NCBI GenBank assembly: GCA_027704905.1 | Contig: CM051001.1 | Coordinates: 30,478,636 to 30,542,635 of the forward strand | Origin: Muraenolepis orangiensis | Taxonomy: Eukaryota > Chordata > Actinopteri > Gadiformes > Muraenolepididae | Direction: 5' to 3' | Length of the DNA stretch: 64,000 nt | Shown here: in pieces, positions 36,167 to 48,122 of the stretch | Numbering within the stretch: position 1 is the first letter of the stretch | How the letters are laid out: each line of letters opens with the position of its first letter | Notes under the pieces: generated by a model | Database searches by the model: none | What the model was told of the DNA's origin: nothing | What the model saw: only the letters and a program-made list of their open reading frames with translations | Translations under genes and position numbers: made by a program

Positions 36167-36167
<1 letters not shown>

Positions 36168-36206
<39 letters not shown>
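36168..36206. repeat. (CA)n microsatellite
   Basis: About 18 CA units. A poly-C run of about 14 follows at 36337-36350. Confidence 0.95.
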
Positions 36207-36207
<1 letters not shown>

Positions 36208-36869
36208 ACACACAGTGACCTTGGCAGTCTAAACATTAAGAACCTCTAACCCATCTCTTTCCCCTCCTTTCACTGCTACTTTTATTTATTTACTTTATTT
36301 GCCTTAGCTGTTTGCTTGTTTGTTTTGTTTTCTCTCCCCCCCCCCCCCCTTGTAAAGCGGCCTTGGGTATCTTGGAAGGCGCTACATAAATTAAATGTAT
36401 TATTATTATAATTAGAACATAAATTATACAAATGTATGGTTTAATATTTGAGTAATTTATTTCAACAGGGACAATGTACAAAGAACATTAACCACATATA
36501 AAACAAGGAGAGATGCAATGACGATTTGCTTAAGCCACCTTAAGCAAATCGGCAGTTAAGTAAAGTTAGTACAACTATAGTACAAAAATGACACATTAAG
36601 AGAGGAATTCTGCACTCGCCTGAGTGGTTGACCTAGTGGCTTGTGTTGTTTTGTTCTGAGCTGAGTGTAACCAAGCTTCTCAAGGAGTGACCATATGATC
36701 TCCTTTAGTGAGTAAATGACAGGGGTGATATTGACATGTTGTTTTTAAACATCACACGAAGGATGTGAAAGAATCATTAGGTTACTGTGAGGGAGTTTCT
36801 TATACTTAAATAATATAATTTACAAGGTTAAATTTTGATGTACTGGATTACCCAATGTTTGTGTTGAAT

Positions 36870-37160
36870 GCTGAGGGACACAGCACCTGGTTGGTCCCCC
36901 CATTGGATTTTTGCCCATGGTCTACACTTAAAAGCAATGTTCCTAGAAGGGAGCCTTGTGGCACTCCCATGGTGCAGGCTTTTAGGGGTGATAAATGTAT
37001 ATGTTTATCTGCACACATTTAGGCATGAATCATTTCAATTGTGTGTCGTTATGAAAGTTCACACAGCAAGCCAGTGTGTTGAGTTGTATACGATGGTGTC
37101 AAAAGCCTTGTGCAGGTCGAGGCGGTTTCCACCACCCTTCATATCCTGGATTGCTTTCAT
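36870..37160 (-). pseudogene. LINE reverse transcriptase fragment (third family)
   Basis: On the minus strand the region near 37095-37120 encodes DLHKAFDTI (RT motif A) and 36930-36975 encodes MGVPQGSLLGTLLF (motif B). Between them the frame is broken more than once. These two motifs in order and at the right spacing identify a decayed non-LTR RT. Nothing of the catalytic ADD motif is seen. Confidence 0.7.
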
Positions 37161-37164
37161 GACT

Positions 37165-38132
37165 TCAAGGAATCCAAGCAGTCAAACGTTCCAAGCAGTT
37201 GCGTGCGTCAAACGTTTTATTTCTAAATCCAAATAGCACAGAGTGCCTTGAAATCCAGAAGTAGAATCTTTTCTTCGGCTGCAACCTTTTCATTGACCTT
37301 TGAGAGAGCTGATGGGTCTGTAGTAACTCATTTTTTTAAATGTGTGTCCATGGTTATTTGAATATTTATATAAAAAGCTCTCATTAAAAAAGGGGTTCAT
37401 TCTTTTTTGAGTTATGGGGGAAGTTATAGTTTCAGTTTGACTGGGTTAAGGGGTTTAAATGACCTATGTAGGTTCCAGAGTTAAAGCAGGTCTGTCATAA
37501 ACTGATTGAAAGCTGATGAAAGCTTGAAGGTGAGTACCTGGGTTCTGACCCAATTCCAGGACAGAATTTTGTATTTGTATTAAGTATTCAAATGTGTCAC
37601 AACAGCTAAGCTATCAATTTGAGCAGTTCCATTTATTTTTAGCTGTATGCTACCACACTTGGTCAATGCTTTCCCCATCTTATTTTACCTGTTCCCTTTT
37701 TGCTTCTCTAATGATTTCAAGAAATACAATTGCTTTAGCCTTTCTAAGTTTCACATGACTTTATTTGTCACACCTTTATAGCCGAGTGCTCTTACCTGAT
37801 CGTTAAGGCCTTTACTTTTGTAAATTTCACTAAGCGCCTTGTACATGTCATTGCTCAGCATTTCAATAAACCAACAGTGAGCAGCAGAGTCAGCTCCATA
37901 ACCCTAACACCTGAGAGCTAGCACAGGACTTACACGGAGATGGAGGTGCAGGAGGTCCGACAGAAGGCTGCCTGATGTCTGGGGGTGAAGAGGGCCTACG
38001 ACAGGGTGAGCCGGGGACCGGAGCCCTGGGCTCATGGAGAGACAAGAGAAGGAGAAAGAGAAGAGGACTGGAACATAGAGAAGTTTGTGCAGAAATCCCT
38101 GGTGAGGAAGAGAATAATGTTTCTTGTCAAAT

Positions 38133-38171
<39 letters not shown>

Positions 38172-38840
38172 GACTCAGTCCTGTATGTGAAGACAGTGCA
38201 GTCGGAGCCTATTATCGATAAATAAACAAAGTGGACCCACACCCACACAGCTACATGTCAGAGGTCAGAGGTCAGAGGGCAGTGGATGGAGTGGAGTGGA
38301 ACCAGATCATTATCTCCACAAGTCGGGAACAAATTAGTGGCAAAACCGGCCGAGTTGGACACAGCCTGACAAATACTGTGGCACGAAGAGGGGGTGGGGG
38401 GGGGGAAACGGACCGTCTCCATGGCAACGGGATCATCAGCTCCATTGTTCTCTCATGGTTCCTGCGTACCTGTGACTGTCTCTCAAAGCGCACTGTGTTT
38501 TATTTCCCCAGCATTAAACAGGGGGAAGCTTCTACTTGCGGCACCGAACTTCCCTTTCCAACCCTTAACAAACTGCAGCTCGGTACCAGGTGGTTGGGCT
38601 TGGCGTACAGCGGAGACTTCTGTTCCATCTCCGTCAGCTCCAGACTGTCCGGGCCCATCTGCTCTCATCGCTTTCCCATGCCCGGGCGCCGAGCTCTGCT
38701 GTGGACAATACGAGGGCATGCTAATGATGCGGGATGAGTACTTCCAATGGGAAGTACTCCAAATACTTCATCATCAGCCAAACTCAAGTAGGCCGGAGTG
38801 TTTATGCTGCGGTCCTATCAAGGGACAGGGAAAATGTTTG
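37165..38840. other. Unassigned sequence with short TA and CT runs
   Basis: CT/TA compound at 38135-38171 and a G run at 38392-38406. Plus-strand frames at 37975-38221 and 38231-38737 have no recognised domains and look like chance. Possibly decayed LINE at 37.2-37.9 kb. Confidence 0.4.
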
Positions 38841-39270
<430 letters not shown>

Positions 39271-39385
39271 TATAATACACTAGGAAGACTCCTAGCTCCT
39301 ACCTCCACAACAGTTGGTCCCCAAAACAATGTGATGAGTGTTTGAGTTCACTCATGGGTGTGAATGTGAGAGCTGCAATGTAGGT

Positions 39386-39499
<114 letters not shown>

Positions 39500-39839
39500 A
39501 CTTGTCTGTAGCCTATATATGCATCTCCATTGTCTGTTAAATACATGGTATTGCAATGGCAACTGTCCCTTAGAATTTGCAGTGTTTTTTGGTTGCTAGT
39601 CTATTCTGCGTACAGCTAGTTTAAAATACATCCACTGAAGCCAAGCTCTTCTTCTCAAGGCTGAGACCAGGACCCTGTTGGCATATCTTCCCCATTCTGT
39701 GTTCAAGCCCACATTCCCTCTGAACCATGTGTGCCAACAGCACTTTGAATGGCTTTTTGGCCATATGCAACAAGTGCAATATAATGCTTACTCCTCATTC
39801 CCCCTCTAGTATGAATGTTTTAAAACAATACTATAAAAA

Positions 39840-40349
39840 TACTGTACACAATAAAAACAACAATTAAAAGAACAATAAAGTGACTGATGGATGATATAAA
39901 CAGTGCAAAAAGCATTTAAAAGCATTTAAAAGTGCCAGTAGTGCAGCAGCATCATAAATACAGTGCAGTACAGGGCAGAACACTGCACTACTTGTAATAA
40001 GTCCAGAAAGTCCAGCAAAAGTATGATTGTGTAATGAAATATGGATGATAAAGTTATGATAGCAGTTCAGTAGGCACACCTGTGGATAAAAATAGTCCTT
40101 GAACCTGGTAGTCCGGGTGGTGTAGGGGGGAGGAGATGGTGCCCAGGTTGGTTGCGGTCCATTGTGATGGAGATACAAGATATTTATTGGCCTTTTTGGC
40201 GCAAGGACAACAGCCTTGCGCCAAAAAAGGCCAATAAATCGCGTCAGCCAGACTATCTCTGTAGTCCGTTTCATCGCCCTCGCTTATCAGGCCGATGACT
40301 GTGGTGTCGTCTGGAAACTTGATATCTGATTATTGCTGTGCATGGCATT
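39840..40349 (-). mobile_element. LINE, downstream part, split by a retrovirus insertion
   Basis: On the minus strand 40335-40240 encodes IKFPDDTTVIGLISEGDETD, the RT motif C region, with Pro in place of the usual Ala before the Asp pair. Lower coordinates hold 3' LINE sequence, including GTGACTGATGGATGATA shared with about 30.0 kb. The upstream half of the same reading frame (LVLNTGAPQGCCLSPRLYSL) is at 50423-50760, on the other side of the retrovirus. A near-perfect hairpin at 40182-40239 interrupts the coding part. Confidence 0.8.
40182..40239. repeat. Near-perfect hairpin, 25/26-bp arms
   Basis: ATTTATTGGCCTTTTTGGCG + CAAGG, a 7-base loop (ACAACAG), then its reverse complement with one extra A. 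Confidence 0.95.
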
Positions 40350-40353
40350 ACAG

Positions 40354-40910
40354 TGTAATGGGAAAAAACCTCTTATATGGTAAAACCCTAAGTTGTTGAC
40401 CGTCTGTGCCCCACCATCTGGTCACTGTAGAACAGAAGTGTTCTGTGTCAGCTCGACTCCTCTTTGCTAAAGAACATAAACAACCTGGAGAAGGCCAGGG
40501 ATAAGCGTATCTGGGCCCCTTCAAGGTTGAGGTATTTACTACTACCAACCTAGTTTTCCTGCAACGCCAGCTCTCCCTCTTACAACCCCGGCCATTCTGA
40601 ACTAACTTATTTACATCTTTACAGAGATGAGCTAGGGTGGATGTCATAGAACTGTCACAATCAAGTGAGTTACGCGTCACACATTGTGGCTAAACTGTTG
40701 AAAAGAGGGGCGCTCCTGTGAGTGCGTTGGACTTCTCTCTACACGCCTTGCGAGACGTGTCGACAGAACTCTCGGACCGAGCTCGACCTATTGTTTGTTG
40801 TATGATTGTATTAAATACGATAGTCAGACTTATTTAGTTTTGGATGACTTTATTCTTAAACAGTTTTCAGAATTAGACCACTGGACGTGTACCGGAAAAT
40901 TCCCACCACA
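40354..40910 (+). repeat. 5' LTR of an endogenous retrovirus
   Basis: Begins TGTAATGGGAAAAAACC and ends TTCCCACCACA. 40378-40910 is nearly identical to 49888-50422, with roughly a dozen base differences and a few indels by eye. The 5' start is set by a 4-bp target-site duplication (ACAG at 40350-40353 and directly after the 3' LTR) and by the same TGTAATGG start in the related solo LTR at 44495-45154. Confidence 0.88.
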
Positions 40911-42099
40911 TACTTGGTGTCCCCCCTCCGGGTGGACAAGCTGACTGATCATCCCTACGGGCCTCTCCACCCATCCAGCTCCTGAACTCCCCGGGGGCCT
41001 CTGGAGGGTGCACCATCCAACTCATGAAATAAGGTGAGGAACCACACGTCTAGTAATAATTAGATTCATTCATTGAGGTGGATGTTGTTTCATTTAGCTG
41101 TTTTGACTATTTATACTAATTATAAGACTTGGCCCGTCTTACGTGAAATAGCACCGGAGGTACCGTGTGCGTACGGAGGGACCGTATAGATAATGGGGCA
41201 GATAGGGGTGGCAGTATAGCTCAGGAGGTAGAGTGGTTGCCTCACAACCGAAAGGTCGCTGGTTCAAACCCCCAGCTCGTCCTAGCAAAAACTCTCAAGG
41301 TATCCTTGAGCAAGACACCCTAACTGCTCCTGATGTGCTGGCTGACTCCACCATTGGTATATGAATGGTAGTGGAGGACTTTACATGACTTGTAAAGCGC
41401 TATATAAGCGGCATTATAACACGGAGGTACCGTGTATATACAGATGTGCCGTATAAACATTATAGTCAACAGTGAAACTGATTCGCATCATTAGAAGAAA
41501 GTTGTCATTCAATTAAAAGAGGAAAGGTATTTTGTTTCATTTAGCTTTGTTTTGTTTTGGCTGTGCGTTTTGGGTTTTAGTTAGTAGAGGATACTAAAGT
41601 AATTATGACCATGGGACAAAATCAAAGTAAAAAACCTATCCTTTCTCATGTTAATTGCTACGTCATGGAAAAAGCATACACGAGGCAACACGCTCCGTTG
41701 CAGATTGGGAGAGTCTGGGTTGGCCTATGGGAAGCTTAAGCTTAATACACTTGACGCCAGTTAGATAAGGATATTAGGAAGAAGCAAAAAGCCACGGCAA
41801 GCGCTAAAAAGAAGAAAGATAGATATCAAGGGGACTGGAAATATTTTCTCTGTGGAACAGAGAAGCAGACAAGCGGGCAGAGCAGCTAGAGCAGAGGGAG
41901 GGACCTAACCTGTCTGTGGCTAGTTAAAATAGATGCGGACCTGGACACCCCACCACCCCTCCACCCTCCGCACGTTCCAGCACCTGTTCCAGCACCACAA
42001 GGTGGTAAGCACAACAGCCCCAAAACTCCGCTCTACCCCAGCCTCGCTGACCTCCGACACCCTCCAGCCTACACATTTCTGGCCTGGTCCCACAAAGAT
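40911..42099 (+). other. Retroviral leader with SINE insertion
   Basis: Non-coding sequence between the LTR and gag. A possible primer-binding site (TTGGTGTCCCCCCTCCGGG) starts four to five bases after the LTR; the tRNA is not assigned. A SINE is inserted at 41205-41425 between two similar GGAGGTACCGTGT segments. From 41.6 kb the sequence may be gag N-terminal coding with lost frame (ATGGGACAAAATCAAAG near 41611 has a myristoylation-type M-G start). Confidence 0.6.
41205..41425 (+). mobile_element. tRNA-derived SINE, copy 4
   Basis: GGTGGCAGTATAGCTCAGGA, B-box GGTTCAAACCCC, body CTTGAGCAAGACACCCTAAC, and tail CTTGTAAAGCGCTATATAAG. The best-preserved head of the four copies. Inserted in the retroviral leader. 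Confidence 0.9.
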
Positions 42100-42830
42100 A
42101 TGAAGGCTGTGGTGAAGCAGCTCAACAAGCCATGGGAAGGAGGTGGACGAGCATTCTACAACACACTCCTACCCCTGGTGAGGGAGGTGAGGCCCACCAT
42201 AGGTGAGCTCCGACGTCTGCTTTCAATCCACCTAGGTGCAGACATGGGAGAATCGAGGAGGCCCTACCAGCTGAGCAAGCAGAGCTCCGACTGATCGACC
42301 TCAACTACGATGGCGCCCGTAATCTGCCCTACCGCCAGTAGATGAATGCCCTTGGCGACGCACTCGAGAGGGCCTATCCGGTAAAAACTAACCTTACTAA
42401 GATAGGTACTGTCAAGCAGATGGAAGTAGAGGGCTGTTACAACTACCTAACCCGGCTGACGCAGTCCTTCAACGAGAACAGCGACCTGCAGAAGCCTGCA
42501 AACGACGAACCAGACTTCTGGGAGAACCACCTGAAGGTGTACTTCATGCAAGGGATACACCCAGGTACCGCCGCAAACATCAAATACTCGTTGATCGGAT
42601 ATCGTGATGCACGTCAGGATGTGTGCGGAATCCAGCCCATTGGGACGCCCGCCCACGAGCATTCAACCTTGACGGGCAGGACGGAGAGCTGGGAGAGGAC
42701 AGACCATGTTTCAATTGTGGTAAAATTGGACACTGGTCGAGAGAGTGCCCTGAGCCTGACAAGAGACAAGGTGTTCCCCGTAGAGGCCAACGGCAGAGGT
42801 ACCAGAAACCTCTGAAGGACTGACTAGACG
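42100..42830 (+). pseudogene. Retroviral gag remnant with zinc knuckle
   Basis: Two main frames: 42100-42294 and 42342-42815. They have a capsid-like stretch (FWENHLKVYFMQGIHPG) and, in the +1 frame at about 42703-42770, a CCHC zinc knuckle CFNCGKIGHWSRECP typical of nucleocapsid. At least two frameshifts and a stop separate the parts, so no intact Gag can be made. One knuckle and the pol order fit a gamma/epsilon-like (class I) retrovirus. Confidence 0.8.
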
Positions 42831-43039
42831 GGGACCGGGGAGAGGTGGTGGATCCGGTGGTGACGGTGGATCCAGGCCCGGACGAGTGTAGGAGACAGCA
42901 CAAGGAAAGTATCGCACCAGACACTCACTCAAACATTTCACAAGCAATTGCACATTTGGAACACAAATATCACCCCCCAGCGACATTTGCATATTTGGAT
43001 CTAATATCATGGCGTGCTCTCCCCGTGATAACATTGACG

Positions 43040-43395
43040 ATAGAAGGGTAGAGTAGAGTTTCTTGTGGATTCAGGCGCTACACAATCAGTTATACAGGGG
43101 AGATGTCAAAATAACCAAGCGAACGGTACACAATGTAACAGCAGGAGGGGTGGCAAATGAACCATTCACAGCCCCACTGAGGTGTGTTGACGTAGACGGC
43201 ACAGTACTCAGACATTCATTTCTGTATTCAGCATGTGTGCCATTAAATCTGTTGGGAAGAGACCTTATGTGTCGGTTGGGCTTACGAATAGAATCCACTC
43301 CGGAGGGAGTGGTGGTATCAAAGCCCGAACCAATAACACATTCAATGGTCAAATGCAGCCCTGACATCACTAATTATTTTACTTTTATGATTTGA
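43040..43395 (+). pseudogene. Retroviral protease remnant
   Basis: The frame through 43057-43110 contains FLVDSGATQSVI, the aspartic protease active-site motif, and about 180 bases later LNLLGRDLMCRLGL, the conserved flap-distal GRD motif. It ends at a stop at 43393. It precedes RT by an unusually long stretch (43.4-44.0 kb) without recognised domains. Confidence 0.85.
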
Positions 43396-43999
43396 TCCCC
43401 ACGGTGGTAGGGGCAGTTAATCAATTAGTAGACATGGATAAGGACAGAGCGATCCCAGGGGCCCAACACATGCATCCACAAAGACTACACTGCACCACAC
43501 ACATATCGGAAGTGCAAGATGAGCGGTATGAGGAAAAGTGGTTTGGTAAGGCAGAGAGGTTAAAGATCAAAGGCATCTATTGGTCAGGAGCCCGGTGTGC
43601 AGCAGAGGTGGACTTTAACCGACCCAGACCATCCATTGATCGTGTAAAAACAATTCATTCTCGTCCCGACAACAGGTTGGGATGGCCCATGTGTTGCAAT
43701 GATAATGCTTTTCCTTTTCCCTTTGATGCCCCAGGATCATTCCGCCACGTGTCCCTCTCCAAAGGACGAAGGGACCAGTGGAGGGATTTGGGCCCCTGAG
43801 TGCAGAGAGGCTGAGGGATGGACGGCCACAGGGGAGTACACGACAGAAATACACAGGGAGAGGGTTTTCAAACAGACACATTGTGCATTTGTGTGGGGGA
43901 AACATGACATTTTGTTTAGTAGGGACAAGGGATATGATTTATGTGACAGTTTGATGATGTCTGCAGCACAGGAAGAAATTCCTGAGCTACAGAATTTGC

Positions 44000-45400
44000 C
44001 CGCGTCACTTTGGGCTAAGGGGAAATATGATGTGGGGCTGATTAAGAGTGTGCAACCTGTGGAGGTGGTTCCAAAATCAGATAATCGACCATGCGCACAT
44101 CAGTATCCATTGAAGAGAGAAGCAATAGAAGGGATCACACCAGTTTTCAGGTCACTACTAGATGCAGGAGTGATTAGACCATGCGACAACTCACCAGTGA
44201 GAACACCAATCTTCCCAGTGAAGAAGATCAGACCAGCAGGTGAGCCACCAGATTGGAGGAGTGCAGGATTTGAAGGCAGTAAATGCAGCAGTGCATCCAC
44301 GGGTGCCAGTGGTACCTAATCCTTACACCACACTTTCTCAAATACCAGACAATACTAATTGTTTGTCTGTGATCGATCTGTCTAATGCATTCTTTTCTGT
44401 ACCGGTACACCCAGTCAGCCAGTTCTGGTTCGCTTTCACCTTTGAAGGAAAGACCTTCAGCTGGACTAGACTTCCCCAAGGGTACTGTAAGTCCTGTGGT
44501 GGAAATCTACGTGAATAAGAAGGCAAATTATCAATCAATAAGAACTGTCACACATGAACTCAATTAAGTTTGAAGATTTATCAAGCAAGCAGAACACAAT
44601 GAACAAATACAAGTAGACAAGTGGCCAAACAGACAAATTGACAGACAGTCAGACAACAGACAGACAACAGACAGACAAAGCTTTGTCGGGAGCCCCGAAT
44701 CCTATGAGGTGAGGATAGGGAAGTCCGCCGCAATGCTGGCAACACTCAGTATTTATTCCTTCTTAGGACTGCCCCTAAGACACTGTCTTTCACCCCAATG
44801 ATGCAAGTCTTGACCACCTGGCTCCACCACCCCCATCTCCAGCACGGGAACAGAGGAACTCTCGTGCAGGCAGAGGAAGCCAGAGGTGTTGAACCAGGAG
44901 CGGCCAAGCCTTTGATCCAGCTCAATAGTTGTATGCCAACCCCCCCTCAACAGCTGTAGGCTGCAATAGCCACTGTCCCCCGCTGTGAGATAAACATTAC
45001 AGTTGGTCAAGCAGGATAAGGATAAGGATAAGGATAAGGACCAGACCCCTCAGGACAATAGGACAAAAGGGTGATAGGGAGAATTACATGGGGGGTCACA
45101 AGGTCAAATTAACAGAGAGTGATAGAAGGGACAACATATGATTTTTCCATTACAGTCCCCAACCATTTACAATGCTGCCCTTCAGGCAGACTTGGAAGAT
45201 CGAGAACTTCCATTTGAGAGCGTGGTTTTACAGTATGTTGATGACCTGCTGTTATGTTCACCCTCTGAGCAAGCATGCAAAGCAGACACAGTGGCCCTCT
45301 TGAGTCACTTGCATGACAAGGGACACAAGGTCAGCAGAAAGAAACTCCAGTGGTGCAAGGAAAAGGTAATCAAGGTCAAGTGGACGCCAGAAGCAGAGAC
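44000..45400 (+). pseudogene. Retroviral reverse transcriptase, split by a solo LTR
   Basis: Part one (44029-44494): VEVVPKSDNRPCAHQYPLKR, then LKAVNAAVHP, CLSVIDLSNAFFSVPVHP (first catalytic Asp) and FSWTRLPQGYC. Part two resumes at 45159 with NAALQADLEDRELPFESVVL and QYVDDLLLCSPSEQ (YVDD catalytic pair). A 660-bp LTR with a 4-bp target-site duplication sits exactly between PQGYCKS and the continuing frame. There is also a frameshift near 44240. Inactive. Confidence 0.9.
44495..45154 (-). repeat. Solo LTR related to the host retrovirus, reverse orientation
   Basis: On the minus strand it starts TGTAATGGAAAAATCA and ends TTTCCACCACA. Both termini resemble those of the retrovirus it sits in, but the middle is different. 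Flanked by GTCC (44491-44494 and 45155-45158), a 4-bp duplication. Contains a (GGATAA)n run at 45014-45039. Confidence 0.85.
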
Positions 45401-45419
45401 TGCGTTCACATGCGTTCAT

Positions 45420-46350
45420 GAAATTAGCACTTTCATCAGCCCCGACATTAGGACTTCCAGACCCGACCAAACCTTTCATTCAGATGGCAGACGTTAAAGG
45501 GAACTTTATGACGTCGGTGTTGACACAAGAGCATGGGGGACGACTGAGGCCTACAGCCTATTTCTCCAGCAGGTTGCATCCGGTTGCAGCAGGGCTACCG
45601 AGGTGCCAGAAAGCAGTACCCGCAGCAGAGAAAGCTGTTATGGCCTCGAGAGATTTTGTACCTGACCTTGCTACCTGACCTTGCTTGTCCCACACGCAGT
45701 TGCAGCTTTGTTGTTGGAACAGAAGACATCCAGGCTATCAGCAGCCAGATTAGTTTTGATTGATTTGATTGATTGACAGGCTGCGGTACAATAACACCCT
45801 GTTGGATACCCCCAACATCACTGTTAAACGATGCAATGTCCTTAACCCAGCTACCTTGCTTCCAATTGAAGGAGATGGAGAACCGCATGATTGCTGTGCC
45901 ATTGTGTCTGCTGTTTGTTCCCCTAGGACTGACCTTAAGGAACACCCCATCCCAAACACCGAGGACGAACTGTTCGTAGAAGGCTCTGCCTCCCGAGACA
46001 GGGCCACACAGCGGTCGACAGTGGTAGATTGCCGGCCAACTACTCTGCACATGCAGCGGAGTTGGTTGCGCTCACACAGGCGTGCAAGCATGCAGAAGGT
46101 AGGAGCGTTAACATCTACACGGACAGCAAATATGCTTTTGGAGTAGTGCACGACTTTGGCACACTCTGGAAACAGCGAGGGTTCCTAACATAGGCAGGCA
46201 AGCGCATCATGCACCACAATCTAATATCAGAACTATTAGATGCCATCCTGCTGCCTCGCCAGATTGCAGTTATCAAATGCGACGCACACAAAGGTAACTC
46301 GGACAGCGTGTCCAGAGGTAACGCGCTAGCTGATGCCGCCGCGAAGCTCG
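45420..46350 (+). pseudogene. Retroviral connection and RNase H remnant
   Basis: Frames contain FIQMADVKGNFMTSVLTQEH and LRPTAYFSSRLHPVAAGLPR (connection), LFVEGSASRD (a TDGSS-type motif with the first Asp replaced), NIYTDSKYAFGVVHDFG (the conserved TDS) and DAHKGNSDSVSRGNALADAA (the HxGN...AD motif). Several frameshifts, for example near 45670, 46070 and 46195. Confidence 0.85.
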
Positions 46351-46399
46351 CGGCAGGGAAACCTCCCTGTCACGACCGCGGTCATTACAAACAGATGCG

Positions 46400-47545
46400 T
46401 TACCGTGTACTGAGCTCTCCTTGCAGGAGATGCAGCAGCAGGCTAAACCGCACGAAACGGCAACATGGGCGCAGGTGTGGAGTGTGGAGTGCCCCGGATG
46501 GGAAACCGTGCCTCCCAGAATGGTTGTTTCCATACTTTGCTAAATTGACACATGGGCATGACCACGTGTCTAAAGGAGGGATGGACAATGCCCAACAAAA
46601 ACATTAGTTCACAAAAGGATTCTCAATCTACTCAAAAATAAATGATTCATAATGCGTTGTGTGTGCTCAATGTAATGTGGGACAAGGGGCGCAGACCAAG
46701 CAGGCCGGACATCCTCAACCAAATGCTCCCTTTGATCATTTGATGATGGATTTCATAGAACTAACTCCGGCAGAGGGCAAAAAGTACTGCTTGGTCATCG
46801 TCGACATGTTTTCAAAATGGGTCGAGGTGTTTCCGTCGAGCAAAGCGGATGCCAAAGCAGTCGCAAAGGCATTGGTAACCGAGATCATTCCGCGATGGGG
46901 GATACCGCGTACAATTTCCAGCGACAACGGCTCTGAACTTGCTAACAGAGCAAGTGTTTCCTCAGGTGACCTGAGGATGTGCTTATCATCCACAGAGCAA
47001 AGGCGCGGTTGAGAGAGAGAACGGCACAATAAAGAACAAACTGACCAAGATGTGACCTCGAAACAGATCTTATCTGGCCTAAAGCGTTACCCGTGGTGCT
47101 GATGCACATGCGAACACGGATACGCCCTAAAACCGGTTTGTCACCTCACGAGGTGGTGTTCGACCGCCCCCGAACACAGGTATCGGCCCGCTTACCGGGA
47201 TACCTTACAATGGGACAAAGTGATGACCTGATGTTGGCTTACTATTCTTCTCTTTCCGAAACGCTTCAACAGGTACATGACCAGGTGAAGGAGGCGTTAC
47301 CACAGCCAACACAAGGGCCACTCCACACCTTCAAACTAGGAGATGGGTGGTGGAACCACAGACGCCAGGCTTGGAACCACACAAGGTGGTCTGAGCCAGT
47401 CCAGGTCCTCACGACTCACTCAGCGGTGAAAGTTCCAGGACGGGGACTGTGGGTCCACGCCCATCACTGCAGGCAAATCACCGTCCTGCCTGAGGACACA
47501 CCGACCGAGCCAAAGGAGGAACCAGCAGGTGCTACCCCCTAACAG
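46400..47545 (+). pseudogene. Retroviral integrase remnant
   Basis: Zinc-binding remnant (HDHVSKGGMDN ... CAQCN), then the core: HLMMDFIELTPAEGKKYCLV with the first catalytic Asp, DMFSKWVEVFPS, and TISSDNGSELANR with the second Asp. The E-containing segment is frame-shifted near 46965-47010. The C-terminal domain at 47093-47545 (TGLSPHEVVFDRPRTQ, LGDGWWNHRR, PVQVLTTHSAVKVPG) is open. A stop separates core and C-terminal parts. Confidence 0.88.
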
Positions 47546-48122
47546 CACTCGGGTTCAAACCCCGACCACAAATCCCCATCCCCTCTACGACCCCATCCCC
47601 ACCCCCTCAAAGGGAGCATTCATCCCCATCCCCATCCCCAATTATACAACCTACCAACCACGATGGAGGACTACACCAGACCACGCCCGTGGCATCCGTT
47701 CCGTCGGATATGCGGCATGCGAGGAACATTGATTTGTCTGACGGTGCTAACCATTATTATTGTTGGTCCTCTGCTATGGAGGGATTGGTATACTAAATAC
47801 GATGTGACTAAACACAATGTGACTCGAGTACATTGACAGGGCGCATCTGAATGAATTGGGACACTAATTCCTTCCCCTAATCTGTGACTGTCGAGGAGGG
47901 GCGGTGAGGGGGGGGGGGTTTCTCCCTTAAGGCCCCAAATCGCGAGAGAGCAGTTGCGGATGGTGGGGTCGGAGGAGGTGTTCTGATTTACGACGATGGG
48001 TCCCTACTGGTGTGTCACGGATGCACCCGACTGATTTAAAGTGTTGAACTTTTGCATGTTATTCCTTTGGCTTGCTAAAAACTCCCAAACTTTTCTTTTT
48101 AACAGGTTCGCATGCTTTATGC
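47529..48122 (+). other. Putative env start and remaining 3' region
   Basis: A frame near 47661-47837 contains a basic stretch then LICLTVLTIIIVGPLLW, a hydrophobic segment that could be the beginning of an Env signal or membrane anchor. It stops after about 58 codons. No surface or transmembrane subunit is recognised before the 3' LTR, so env is essentially deleted. A G-rich tract lies at 47892-47917. Confidence 0.4.
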
